A stretch of 21,166 bases of DNA from NCBI GenBank assembly GCA_017610505.1, contig JAFCBX010000007.1, positions 1 to 21,166 of the forward strand, read 5' to 3'. Below are positions 13,953 through 21,166 of this stretch, piece after piece. Position 1 is the stretch's first letter. Every line of letters starts with the position of its first letter. A program made the position numbers and the translations under genes. The notes below the pieces were generated by a model. That model was not told the origin of the DNA, ran no database searches, and worked only from the letters and a program-made list of their open reading frames with translations. Origin of the DNA: Methanosarcinales archaeon. Lineage in GTDB: Archaea; Nanobdellota; Nanobdellia; Woesearchaeales; CG1-02-33-12.

Positions 13953-15092
13953 TTAATTTTTTTGATCTTGATTTTCCTTGGTTTTAAATTCTTCTTTCTT
14001 GATTTCTTCCTTTTTTTCAGTTTTCTCTGCTGGTTCAGCAGCAGAAGGTACTTTTTCTTCTTTTAGTGTTTCCTCAACCTCTTTAACTTCTTCAACCTTT
14101 CCAATTACTTCATCCTTAACTTCTTTCTTTTCCTCTTTAGGTTTCTCTTTAGTATCATCACTTTTAGCTTTTTCCTCAGGCTTTTCAGCTTTAACTTCTG
14201 CCTTTTGCTCTTCTTTTTTTACTTCTTCTTTAACTTCCTCTTTTGGTGCATCAGGAATATTTAATTTTGATTTCAGGGCAAGCATTTCTCTATTTGCCTT
14301 TGCCATAATCTCTTCCTTAATGCCATCAGCCACTATGTTTTGTGAAAGAGCAATTGCTTTTGCTTCCCTGAATGCCTTTGTTATCATTATCTCTGTTGTT
14401 TCTTTGGTTAAGAATGATAATTCAAGAGCAAGTCCAAGAGCAGAGTTATATGCTGTTTTTATCTTGCTCATAAACTCTTCTTCATCAACATCAAGGACAT
14501 CCCTTTTAAATATTGTTCCGTTATCATAAACAGCTGTTAAATTAAGGCCAACCTCCATTGGCTCAACACCCAGCCTTGTGAGGATTCCTGCAATAGCTGA
14601 ACTTACTTTTTCTCCTTTTTTTACAACAACTGCATCGCTTTTAACAACAATCTTACCATTTTCAATGGCTGTTTTTATGCCTGCAGATGCAAGCTCGCTT
14701 ATGACTGGCCCTGGACTGAATGGTGTTGGCCCGGCACTGACTATAAGTGCAACCTGGCCTGGCTTTGCAGGAGCTGTTGACATGCTTTTCTTTAAAGTTT
14801 TTGCAAGGATAAAAGAGTCATTTTGTGTGAATAATAATGCTGGCATGCCTGTTAAATAATTCTTCATTTCTTCAATGCCCTTCTTTTTCTCTTTTGTATT
14901 GTCTAATATTAGGTTAATCAGCCTTCTCTTTGTCATTTTTATAAGGACATTATCTCTAAGCTGCCTCCTCATCTTTTGCAGCTGAGCAGTTGGAAGGTTT
15001 TCCATATCCACAACACCAATAACAGGGTAAGAATTAATTAAATCACTAAATTCTTTTACGATTTTTTTCTTGGATTCAGCAACGTGGACCAT
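13953..15092 (-). CDS. rpl10: 50S ribosomal stalk base protein uL10 (P0)
   Basis: A 379-residue P0. Residues 1-110 form the rRNA-binding domain, followed by the archaeal insertion (PGQVALIVSAGPTPFSPGPV), and helices at about 205-278 that bind L12 dimers. Residues 281-379 are a Lys/Glu-rich tail ending in ENQDQKN. The usual archaeal end GxGxLFG, shared with L12, is missing. The ATG directly abuts the uL1 stop, and AAGGTGT within uL1 serves as ribosome site. It is somewhat longer than typical archaeal P0 (about 330-340). Confidence 0.95.
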   Translation of the reverse strand: MVHVAESKKKIVKEFSDLINSYPVIGVVDMENLPTAQLQKMRRQLRDNVLIKMTKRRLINLILDNTKEKKKGIEEMKNYLTGMPALLFTQNDSFILAKTLKKSMSTAPAKPGQVALIVSAGPTPFSPGPVISELASAGIKTAIENGKIVVKSDAVVVKKGEKVSSAIAGILTRLGVEPMEVGLNLTAVYDNGTIFKRDVLDVDEEEFMSKIKTAYNSALGLALELSFLTKETTEIMITKAFREAKAIALSQNIVADGIKEEIMAKANREMLALKSKLNIPDAPKEEVKEEVKKEEQKAEVKAEKPEEKAKSDDTKEKPKEEKKEVKDEVIGKVEEVKEVEETLKEEKVPSAAEPAEKTEKKEEIKKEEFKTKENQDQKN

Positions 15093-15746
15093 TTATAACA
15101 CCTTTATTGGCTTACCCATTGTAAGCTTTAAAAATACTGATTTTATATTATGTTTTTCATTAGGAAGGTGATGTGCAAGCTGCTCATAAATATTATATGC
15201 ATTATCAGTTATGTCTTCATCTTTCATTTCTTCATTACCTATTATCAACTGTATTATAAGGCTTGTCTTTGCAGATATCTTGACTGTTTTTTTCAGATTT
15301 GTGCAAAGTGCATTAAGGTCTGTTTTATCTGTAATAACACAGCCTGCTTTTGGATTAGGCATTTTTCCCCCTGGCCCTAAAATCCTGCCAAATGCTGCAG
15401 CTACTTTTGCCATTATATTTGCCTGTGCTATAAAGAAATCATAATCATTGCAGATTTTTTTTGATAATTTTTTGTCCCCTGCATATTTCTGAAAGTCATC
15501 TGCCAGAATAACATTATCACACGATGATTTTGCCTTAGTTGCAAGCTCCGGCCCTACAAAAGCGCATATCTTTGATTCCCTGCCTTTATCATAATGTAAT
15601 TTTAAAAAGAATTCTACCTGCTGTTCTGGCTTTTTAAGGTCTAAATCCTTAAGATTAAATATTAAATCAACCTTTTGCTTGAAATTTCTCTTCTTAGAAC
15701 CTTCTTTTGCTTTTTTTAAGGCCTCTAAAAACTTGTTTTTATTCAT
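15093..15746 (-). CDS. rpl1: 50S ribosomal protein uL1
   Basis: A 217-residue uL1, which forms the mobile L1 stalk that guides deacylated tRNA out of the E site and often represses its own mRNA. GRILGPGGKMPNPKAG (119-134) is the family signature. GGAGGT precedes the ATG by seven bases. It heads the uL1-uL10-L12 operon; the uL11 gene, often upstream in archaea, is not here. Several cysteines (C62, C75, C98, C135, C148) are more than usual. Confidence 0.95.
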   Translation of the reverse strand: MNKNKFLEALKKAKEGSKKRNFKQKVDLIFNLKDLDLKKPEQQVEFFLKLHYDKGRESKICAFVGPELATKAKSSCDNVILADDFQKYAGDKKLSKKICNDYDFFIAQANIMAKVAAAFGRILGPGGKMPNPKAGCVITDKTDLNALCTNLKKTVKISAKTSLIIQLIIGNEEMKDEDITDNAYNIYEQLAHHLPNEKHNIKSVFLKLTMGKPIKVL

Positions 15747-15826
15747 CTAAATAACCTCCACCCTCCTACTGACCTGAAAGGCCGTTAGTTGTCGGGAATA
15801 CTGTTATAATCATTACTATTAACTTT
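15747..15826 (-). promoter_or_regulatory. Leader of the uL1 operon, possible autoregulatory site
   Basis: About 80 bases separate the expected transcript start (TATA at 15845-15857) from the uL1 ATG. The leader has GGCCU-UUC-AGGUC (about 15772-15784), which can fold locally; an upstream GACCU near 15835 could pair with the same AGGUC instead. A purine-rich GUAGGAGGGUGGAGGUU covers the ribosome site. uL1 represses its own operon in several archaea and bacteria, so this may be its target; pairing was drawn by eye only. Confidence 0.35.
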
Positions 15827-15844
15827 TAATAAGGTCTTTTTGAT

Positions 15845-15857
15845 TATTTATAAATAT
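15845..15857 (-). promoter_or_regulatory. TATA box of the uL1 operon
   Basis: Minus-strand ATTTATAAATAAT. The predicted start lies about 26 bases downstream, near 15825. Confidence 0.5.
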
Positions 15858-15907
15858 TACTATTATTACTCATATTTTATGTAACTTTAAAGTGGTTAAT
15901 AATAGAA

Positions 15908-15918
15908 AGCTTTATAAA
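15908..15918 (+). promoter_or_regulatory. TATA box of the 15941 gene
   Basis: GCTTTATAAAT centred about 27 bases before the ATG; leaderless start expected, divergent from the uL1 operon. Confidence 0.55.
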
Positions 15919-15940
15919 TTATTCATAAATACATTAAGAT

Positions 15941-16843
15941 ATGGTAACTTTAAGTTCATACTCTTTAGTGGAATTGAATACAAAAGAATTAGAGGAAAAT
16001 ATTAATTCAGGATACCTTGATAATTTTTCTGAAGACAGATTAATTCAGTTTTGGATTAACCAAAATGAAATTCTTGGTTCTGAAGGCGAGCCCTCTTTGG
16101 AAAATCTTTTAGATTATGTATCAAAAGAAACCAAAAAAAATCCAGAATATCTGGAAAAATCACGTTTGGCAGCCTGTGAGATACTAAAAAAATGTGATGC
16201 AGAAACTGTTATTAATATATATAACTCAATTGAGTTCATCAATAATGGCTTTCTTAATAAAATAGACCTTGAAAAACTTTTATCAGAGAATTTTGAAAAT
16301 AAAAAAACTTCTGAAAAAAAGATTAATGATTATTCAATTGATATTGTAAACACAGCTAACAATTCCCCCTTTGATTATGGGAAAAGAAAGAAATTTAGGG
16401 ATATATTCCTGGATACACCCATAGGAATAACATTAATTTACAAAGATAAACCAAATGCTGTTGTTTCTTTTATCCCAAAAGACAAAAATACCTTTATGAT
16501 ACACCAGTTGCAAGGAGTAATGCCAAAAATCTATGACAAAGAAGGGAAATTTACAGGAGAATACAAATGGCACTCAAGGGGGCTGTTTGGATTAGACTGG
16601 CAAAAACTTCTTGTTGAATTATGCATCACTGTTGCCGAAGAAGTGGGTTATAATAAAATGGGTATTAAAAGCGGATACAATAACCACTGGCTAAATGAAA
16701 AGGGTGGAATAAAAATTAAGGCTGCATTAAAAAAATATGATGGTGTTGCAGAAAGATTAGGTTTTGTTCAAGATAAACCCTCTTTTTTTAATTTCTTTTC
16801 TTATATCTTTGAAAAAGGAGATTGGTATAAAAAAATAAACTAA
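15941..16843 (+). CDS. Hypothetical protein, possible GNAT-like C-terminal half
   Basis: A 300-residue soluble protein. The N-terminal ~140 residues are acidic and helical without a motif I recognise. From about 155 onward, strands (IGITLIYKDKPNAVVSFIPK, FMIHQLQGV) are followed by a helix (LVELCITVAEEVGYNKMGIKSG) and a late 'YDGVAERLGFVQ' segment. This order recalls acetyltransferase folds, where a late Tyr-x(n)-GF segment is common, but no acetyl-CoA Q/RxxGxG/A loop is clear. The leaderless promoter supports expression. Its stop is two bases from the convergent transglutaminase-like gene. Confidence 0.6.
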   Translation: MVTLSSYSLVELNTKELEENINSGYLDNFSEDRLIQFWINQNEILGSEGEPSLENLLDYVSKETKKNPEYLEKSRLAACEILKKCDAETVINIYNSIEFINNGFLNKIDLEKLLSENFENKKTSEKKINDYSIDIVNTANNSPFDYGKRKKFRDIFLDTPIGITLIYKDKPNAVVSFIPKDKNTFMIHQLQGVMPKIYDKEGKFTGEYKWHSRGLFGLDWQKLLVELCITVAEEVGYNKMGIKSGYNNHWLNEKGGIKIKAALKKYDGVAERLGFVQDKPSFFNFFSYIFEKGDWYKKIN

Positions 16844-16845
16844 AT

Positions 16846-17508
16846 TTAACCTAAATAATATTTTGTTTTTTTAACATTAATATAAGGTATTTCGCCAAAA
16901 CTGCAATAGCTGCATGTTGCATCAAGGCTTATCCAACCATCATCTGTCTTGTATTTTTTCATGGCCTCATCCAGCTTTATCTGCACATACACATGGCCGG
17001 GAATAAACACAAACCTTGTTTCAATGCCGATTGCTTGCTCAAGGTTTGCCAAAAGAACTGCCATTCCGTCGCAGTCAGAGCCTCCTGTGGCCAGAACTTC
17101 CCTTGCAGACTCAACATACTCTGTTCTTGGATCGCTTACATAATCAAAGTTATCCCTCATAAAATAAAATATTGCCTTTGCCTGGCAAACTTTCTCGCTA
17201 TTGCATGACTGCGATGCAACCTTTGATGCTGTCTGCTTTATTAACTGATCATTTGGATTTAACAAGCTCAAAAACTCGTTTCTTGTTACAAATGTTGTAT
17301 TTCTTTTTTCTATTGTTATGTTTGCAGGAAGGATGCTTTCCTTTTCTGGAATATTCTTTGGCTCTGGATCAAGCTTTATAGAGTAATATGGAACAATCCA
17401 AATAATAAGCATTAATACCAAGAATAATGCAATAATATAAACCAAGGGGTTTCTTCCTCGCTCCCCCTGCATAAGTTCTTCATTTAATTCCTCAACATTA
17501 GACTTCAT
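16846..17508 (-). CDS. Membrane-anchored transglutaminase-like protein
   Basis: A 220-residue protein with one membrane segment (about 22-42) after a 21-residue charged N-terminus, then an outside domain. The transglutaminase-like triad is complete: C146 in GGSDCDGMA, H172 in PGHVYVQI and D196 in SLDATCS. Such domains in archaea are mostly thought to be cysteine peptidases or amidases. Extra cysteines (C102, C108, C199, C202) could form disulfides. GGAGGAC inside the kae1 3' end is the ribosome site; the genes overlap by 11 bases and are co-transcribed. Confidence 0.85.
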   Translation of the reverse strand: MKSNVEELNEELMQGERGRNPLVYIIALFLVLMLIIWIVPYYSIKLDPEPKNIPEKESILPANITIEKRNTTFVTRNEFLSLLNPNDQLIKQTASKVASQSCNSEKVCQAKAIFYFMRDNFDYVSDPRTEYVESAREVLATGGSDCDGMAVLLANLEQAIGIETRFVFIPGHVYVQIKLDEAMKKYKTDDGWISLDATCSYCSFGEIPYINVKKTKYYLG

Positions 17509-18463
17509 CTGTCCTCCAGTAGGGTTTTATTTCAGTGTTTTTAATATTCTGTCTTTTTCCATCTTTATATTCCTTTAGTCCGAGCCAGGCTATCATTGCG
17601 CCATTGTCAACATTAAACTGATTTTCAAGTATAAAACATTTAGAGCAATTTTCCCTGCACATTTTTTTTGCCATTTCCTGCAGCCTTGTGTTGCATGCAA
17701 CTCCCCCGCCTAATAATAATTCTTTTTTGTTGCAGTGAAACATTGCCCTTTCGCTTACTTCCAAGAGCATTGCAAAAACAGTCTCCTGCATTGAGTATGC
17801 GAGGTCTGCATTTGTGTATCTTCTTGAGTTAAACTTCTGCTTTAAATTGGTTAATATGCCTCCAAAGCTTACATCCATTCCCTTTACAACATATGGCAGT
17901 TCAATGAAATTTTTTCCTTCTTTACTTAGTTTATCTAATTTTGGCCCGCCTGGAAATCCAAGGCCGATGTGGCGTGCAAAAGCATCAAGAAAATTCCCAA
18001 CACCACTATCCAGGGTCTCTCCGAATATTCTATACTTGCCCCCTTCAAAAGCAATTATCTGCGTGTTTGCTCCAGATGCATACAATAAAACAGGATTTTT
18101 TGCTTTTGTCAATAATTTTCCAATCTCAAGATGAGCAATGCAGTGATTAACACCAATGATTGGCTTTTTTAATTTTAATGAAAGAACTCTTGCAATCATT
18201 GCTCCAATTCTTAAACAATGACCTATGCCTGGCCCCTGCGAAAAAGAAATCAAATCAACATCTTTTAGTTTTATTTTTGCTTTACTTAAGGCCCCTGAAA
18301 TAACCTTATCACATATTTCAATATGATGCTCTGCAGCATTAACAGGGATTATTCCCCCAGAGTTAGTGGTATAAGAGTCCTTTACATTGGCCAATACCTT
18401 CTTGTCCTTTACAATACCAACTCCGAATGTATGGGCCGTGCTTTCTATTCCTAAGCATATCAT
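17498..18463 (-). CDS. kae1: tRNA N6-threonylcarbamoyladenosine synthase subunit Kae1
   Basis: A 321-residue Kae1 of the KEOPS complex, which transfers threonylcarbamoyl to A37 of ANN-decoding tRNAs. GIESTAHTFGVGI opens the ASKHA fold. H107 and H111 (NHCIAHLE) and D286 (NVDNGAMIA) are metal ligands. The phosphate loop reads YASGANTQ (128-135), where YVSGGNTQ is usual. The protein ends at YWRTDEV, so the kinase Bud32 is not fused, unlike in some archaea, and no bud32 gene is seen here. A TATA box about 26 bases upstream suggests a leaderless mRNA. Confidence 0.95.
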   Translation of the reverse strand: MICLGIESTAHTFGVGIVKDKKVLANVKDSYTTNSGGIIPVNAAEHHIEICDKVISGALSKAKIKLKDVDLISFSQGPGIGHCLRIGAMIARVLSLKLKKPIIGVNHCIAHLEIGKLLTKAKNPVLLYASGANTQIIAFEGGKYRIFGETLDSGVGNFLDAFARHIGLGFPGGPKLDKLSKEGKNFIELPYVVKGMDVSFGGILTNLKQKFNSRRYTNADLAYSMQETVFAMLLEVSERAMFHCNKKELLLGGGVACNTRLQEMAKKMCRENCSKCFILENQFNVDNGAMIAWLGLKEYKDGKRQNIKNTEIKPYWRTDEV

Positions 18464-18483
18464 AGAACAGAAGAAATAACATC

Positions 18484-18498
18484 CTTATTAAAATCTTT
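18484..18498 (-). promoter_or_regulatory. TATA box of kae1
   Basis: Minus-strand AGATTTTAATAAGG, centre about 26 bases before the ATG at 18463. Confidence 0.45.
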
Positions 18499-18546
18499 TT
18501 GTTTTAACTATTTGTAGATTAAACAAAAAATTAAAGATTAAAAAAC

Positions 18547-19674
18547 CTAATCAAGAATATAGGGATTAACCCTTGTCCATACAATCAGGTTAGAAAGACC
18601 AACAGGAACCCAGTACGACTTTGAATTTGGATCAGTGCCTGGTTGCACGTCAAGATTAAAACGTTTTTTTATTCTAGCAACATAACCAACATCTTTCCTT
18701 GCATCAGATGTTTTCTTGATAAATTCATTAATTTTTCCTTTTGGCACAGCAAGCAATTGCCTTGTTTCCCAACTATGTTTAGCTGTTTTCATACTTTCTG
18801 CTATTTCATCCACTGTTTTATTTAGTTTGGTATATGCTAATAGTTCTATCTTTTCTGTTCCTATTATTCTTTCATCATATCCTGCAGAAAATGCAATTCC
18901 ATTGAAATTTAATTCAATTAAATCTTTTTTTGGTAAACCAACTTCTCTATTGATTTGATATGCTACCAAATTCTCAAGTGGAATTATATCTCCTGCCTTA
19001 CCCCACTTTTTGTCATCCTGATGCCCCGCAGCAATATTATGGTACATCCTATCATATTCCGCAGTTGGACCCCTGTTTGCAATCAAAATATAACCATCAC
19101 TGCTTTCACATATTGCATTTATTGCAGGTGGATTGACAAAGAATCCCTGTCTGTTACCAAGTAACCTCTCACCTTGCCCTATAAGAAATTTTTTGTAATC
19201 AGGATTTTCAGCAGCCTTTAAAAGAGTTGCAGCAAATGTTCCATAATTTCCAAGAATGACTTCTATTCCTTCATTTCCTAATTTAGAAAAATTGTATTGC
19301 ATTCCTGGTCCAAATCCTAATTTTGCCTTTCTTTTTTCCCTGCATACCTCAACATATTTGGTTAATATTAATTCAACAATATCTTTAGTACCAGGTTGTA
19401 TTCCAAATTGTTCAAATTTTTTTAGTTCTGGGTATTTTGCTTTAATAGAATACCCCTCTTCTTTTGAATCTTCTTGAACATTTTTCAAAATATCCTTAAG
19501 TTTTTTTGCAGCCTTCAAGTTGTTAGCAGCATCTGGAAATAGAACATTATCTGATTTAACAACCTTAAAATTGCTTGTAATATTTTTATTATAGTTAGAT
19601 ATGGCTGTTACATCAGGCAGAATAAGATTTTCCTTTGAATAAGCAAATGGGTAAATCATATTTTCATTTATCAT
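18547..19674 (-). CDS. Hypothetical protein with degenerate NUDIX-like domain
   Basis: I start this 375-residue protein at ATG 19674, which has GAGGA four bases upstream; a longer frame reaches 19776, but its first 34 codons contain the apparent TATA box (19715-19730). Residues ~194-330 read like a NUDIX fold: GYILIANRG, then AAGHQDD (215-221) and QINREVGL (240-247), where a normal box would have REUxEExG. The second acidic pair is missing, so catalysis is doubtful or different. The N-terminal ~190 residues are unknown. It stands alone between kae1 and another orphan. Confidence 0.6.
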   Translation of the reverse strand: MINENMIYPFAYSKENLILPDVTAISNYNKNITSNFKVVKSDNVLFPDAANNLKAAKKLKDILKNVQEDSKEEGYSIKAKYPELKKFEQFGIQPGTKDIVELILTKYVEVCREKRKAKLGFGPGMQYNFSKLGNEGIEVILGNYGTFAATLLKAAENPDYKKFLIGQGERLLGNRQGFFVNPPAINAICESSDGYILIANRGPTAEYDRMYHNIAAGHQDDKKWGKAGDIIPLENLVAYQINREVGLPKKDLIELNFNGIAFSAGYDERIIGTEKIELLAYTKLNKTVDEIAESMKTAKHSWETRQLLAVPKGKINEFIKKTSDARKDVGYVARIKKRFNLDVQPGTDPNSKSYWVPVGLSNLIVWTRVNPYILD

Positions 19675-19714
19675 TTTATCCTCTGAAATATTTATCTTTC
19701 TTTGATATGTATAA

Positions 19715-19730
19715 GCATATATAAATCTTT
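19715..19730 (-). promoter_or_regulatory. TATA box of the NUDIX-like gene
   Basis: Minus-strand AAAGATTTATATATGC. A start near 19696 gives a leader of about 22 bases carrying GAGGA. Confidence 0.5.
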
Positions 19731-19781
19731 TGATTTTATTACTATTCTTTAGTAATATATAAAAATCAAGATTCAAAATAA

Positions 19782-19841
19782 TAATACTTTAATTTACATG
19801 AACAACCCTGCTCTGAATGTGTTGGCCATACTTTCTAAATC
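19782..19841 (-). pseudogene. Possible kae1 5'-end remnant
   Basis: Read on the minus strand, this gap encodes DLESMANTFRAGLFM, a stop, then IKVL. It aligns without gaps to Kae1 residues 5-24 (GIESTAHTFGVGIVKDKKVL), with nine of twenty residues identical, including the E-S-x-A-x-T-F core. The DNA over the best 23 bases matches at 19 positions, mostly with transitions at the differences. A chance match of this length is possible in AT-rich DNA, so confidence is low. Confidence 0.3.
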
Positions 19842-19850
19842 TTAAAGTTT

Positions 19851-20966
19851 TTATCTAATTAATTTAGCTGAATAATCTTTATGTGGATAAACTATATTGC
19901 AAGGGATTGGCCTAGTATCAACAAATTCTCTTTTTGGTATAATCATTTCTTTTATAATCTCTAACCATCTTTTTTTTTGGTTAAGTTTTCTTATTCTACT
20001 GGACTTTATAGGTCTTGAGTATTTGGTGGTATTATAGGTTACCTGAAGCACACATATGTTTTTATCATAAACAAATTGCTCTCTAAATTCTTGTTTTAGT
20101 TCTTCTAATTTTTTATTTTCATTGTGTGGTAAATTTACAAGGGCAGATATTATCTTTTTCTTAATTTCCTTGTCTGATAGATCTAGAAGGGCATATCTTA
20201 TCTTTTCCTCATTTTCAGTTATTTTTGTAAGTGTTCTGGCTTCTTTACTTGCTATATATGTTGCAAAAGACATTCCCATATCTTTAAATATCTGGGATGC
20301 TATTATTCCTGCTGTCCTTCTTCCTCCAGCTGTGTAATGAAAACCATAATATGCAAAGAATTTTTCTTCTAATTTTTCCTTATATGACTCATCATACCCA
20401 TCTAAATTTTTTTCAATATTAATATAGCCTAATTTTTTAGCAAGACTTTCCACTACAAGATCTGTTTCCGGAGATACCTCTACCCTATAATGTGTTAATG
20501 CATATTTTTTTGGGTTTGGTTGAATTAGAAGACCACGATCTGATTTCAAAAGTCCTTTGAGGGTATTTTCAAACCCTTTATTTTCAATAAAGGTTGTAAA
20601 TACATCAAATTTTGAAGCAAAGTCTTTATCAACTCCTTTCTGCCCAACAAGTCTCTTTTTAATAATTTTGTATTTATCCTTAAATTTTATAAATTCCTTT
20701 AATTCATCTTTAACCCTATCTTCTGTAAAAAAAACAAGAGCATCATTGTGAAAAACTGACTTCTCTTCCAGAACACCATACCCTATGGATCCAGGTTTTA
20801 ATCCTTCAAGATCCAAGAAGGGATAATCTTTTTTCTCCTTTTTAAATTTATAGTAGGAGTCAATAAGGGCATATTCAATAAGAATTGAATCAAATTCATT
20901 AAGACGAGTTTTATATAAATTTCTCCGTTCTAATTCCCTTGCACTTAAGTCTAATAATTTATCCAT
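19851..20966 (-). CDS. Hypothetical protein next to the 23S rRNA gene
   Basis: A 371-residue soluble protein I do not recognise. ATG 20966 is chosen because GTGAT lies a few bases upstream; a GTG at 20975 would overlap that site. It is Lys-rich, with a helical N-terminus (LSARELERRNLYKTRL). A central segment near residues 210-245 (YTAGGRRTAGIIASQIFKDMG, with AGGRR and GMSFATY) may be a loop-helix of functional importance. The C-terminal third is basic (KSSRIRKLNQKKR), compatible with nucleic acid binding. It has its own TATA box at 21007-21018. Confidence 0.6.
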   Translation of the reverse strand: MDKLLDLSARELERRNLYKTRLNEFDSILIEYALIDSYYKFKKEKKDYPFLDLEGLKPGSIGYGVLEEKSVFHNDALVFFTEDRVKDELKEFIKFKDKYKIIKKRLVGQKGVDKDFASKFDVFTTFIENKGFENTLKGLLKSDRGLLIQPNPKKYALTHYRVEVSPETDLVVESLAKKLGYINIEKNLDGYDESYKEKLEEKFFAYYGFHYTAGGRRTAGIIASQIFKDMGMSFATYIASKEARTLTKITENEEKIRYALLDLSDKEIKKKIISALVNLPHNENKKLEELKQEFREQFVYDKNICVLQVTYNTTKYSRPIKSSRIRKLNQKKRWLEIIKEMIIPKREFVDTRPIPCNIVYPHKDYSAKLIR

Positions 20967-21006
20967 ATATATCACAATCTCTCAATACAATGAAAGAGAT
21001 TGTAAT

Positions 21007-21018
21007 CATATTTAAATC
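21007..21018 (-). promoter_or_regulatory. TATA box of the 19851-20966 gene
   Basis: Minus-strand GATTTAAATATG; start expected near 20986, giving a leader of about 20 bases. Confidence 0.5.
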
Positions 21019-21024
21019 TTGTTA

Positions 21025-21076
21025 TCAATAGTTATTATAAAGTGATAAAAACATAAAATAAATGAAAACCATGTAT
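21025..21076 (-). terminator. T-rich region after 23S rRNA
   Basis: The minus strand reads T-rich runs (TTTTCATTTATTTTATGTT and following) just after the rRNA end, suited to ending rRNA transcription before the next gene's promoter. Confidence 0.35.
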
Positions 21077-21080
21077 AGGC

Positions 21081-21166
21081 AAAGTACTAAGGACTGTTGG
21101 GAACCGCGTGCTGAATGCCTCGCCGAAGCTTGGCACTTACACACCGGTCCCATTAAACGGGTCTTT
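21081..21166 (-). rRNA. 23S ribosomal RNA, 3' end (partial)
   Basis: The minus strand reads GACCGGTGTGTAAGTGCC, then a GCTTCGGC tetraloop stem, GAGGCATTCAGC and CGGTTCCCAACAG. This matches the 3'-terminal helices of 23S rRNA (compare bacterial CCGGGTGTGTAAGCGC..GTTGAGC..CCGGTACTAATG). It is GC-richer than all around it. The gene runs in from beyond the right edge; the 3' end is set at about 21081 by loss of similarity. No 5S gene lies in the 100 bases after it. Confidence 0.85.

Noticed and set aside
13978..14859. Plus-strand frames of 183 and 93 residues opposite uL10
   Set aside because: uL10 is certain on the minus strand; the plus frames have Ser/Phe composition typical of shadows and no start signals.

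Overview
The window is AT-rich archaeal DNA. The evidence is eukaryote-like archaeal genes (uS7, eS24, eS31, uL1, uL10/P0, L12/P1, Rpo7/RpoE', Spt4/RpoE'', Kae1, the wyosine synthase Taw1), TATA boxes about 25 bases before many ATGs (leaderless transcripts), and GGAGG or GGTGAT ribosome binding sites inside operons. Short spacing, many small orphan proteins and an 'ITGNIV'-type membrane protein suggest a small-genome DPANN-like archaeon (Woesearchaeota/Pacearchaeota style). That placement is inference; no marker here is decisive.

Layout: (1) 1-2832 is an accessory-looking island. A tight four-gene operon (nucleotidyltransferase, 2-phosphoglycerate-kinase-like P-loop kinase, NUDIX hydrolase, thymidylate-kinase-like protein) lies between two nearly identical ~75-105 bp direct repeats. 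Each repeat holds a long hairpin, and the operon promoter carries a clean inverted repeat. (2) 2833-5700 holds uS7 and a dNTP-supply group: a second, divergent thymidylate kinase, then on the minus strand dUTPase, a 35-codon small ORF and an NrdG-type activase. (3) 5700-8670 holds an orphan protein, Taw1, a small Cys-rich membrane protein and a PD-(D/E)XK-like protein ending in a PCNA-binding (PIP) box. (4) 8710-12640 is a plus-strand run: cation/proton antiporter, endonuclease-IV-like enzyme, PIN nuclease, Rpo7, Spt4, eS24, eS31. The last part is the conserved archaeal RNA polymerase/ribosome cluster. (5) 12686-15746, minus strand: uL1-uL10-L12 (the ribosomal stalk) followed by a COG1340-like coiled-coil protein. 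(6) 15941-18463 holds an orphan gene, then kae1 and a membrane-anchored transglutaminase-like protein on the minus strand. (7) 18547-20966 holds two minus-strand orphans (one a degenerate NUDIX-like protein) with a possible kae1 fragment between them. (8) The right edge is the 3' end of the 23S rRNA gene on the minus strand, with no 5S gene directly after it.

The best candidates for something undescribed are the repeat-flanked nucleotide-enzyme operon at 1-2832 and the PIP-box nuclease-like protein at 7860-8669. Other deviations worth checking are a P0 stalk protein without the usual GxGxLFG end, a long Lys/Glu tail on eS24, an antiporter lacking both usual acidic membrane residues, and a thymidylate kinase with an altered Walker A motif. 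No tRNA, CRISPR array, transposase or integrase gene was seen.
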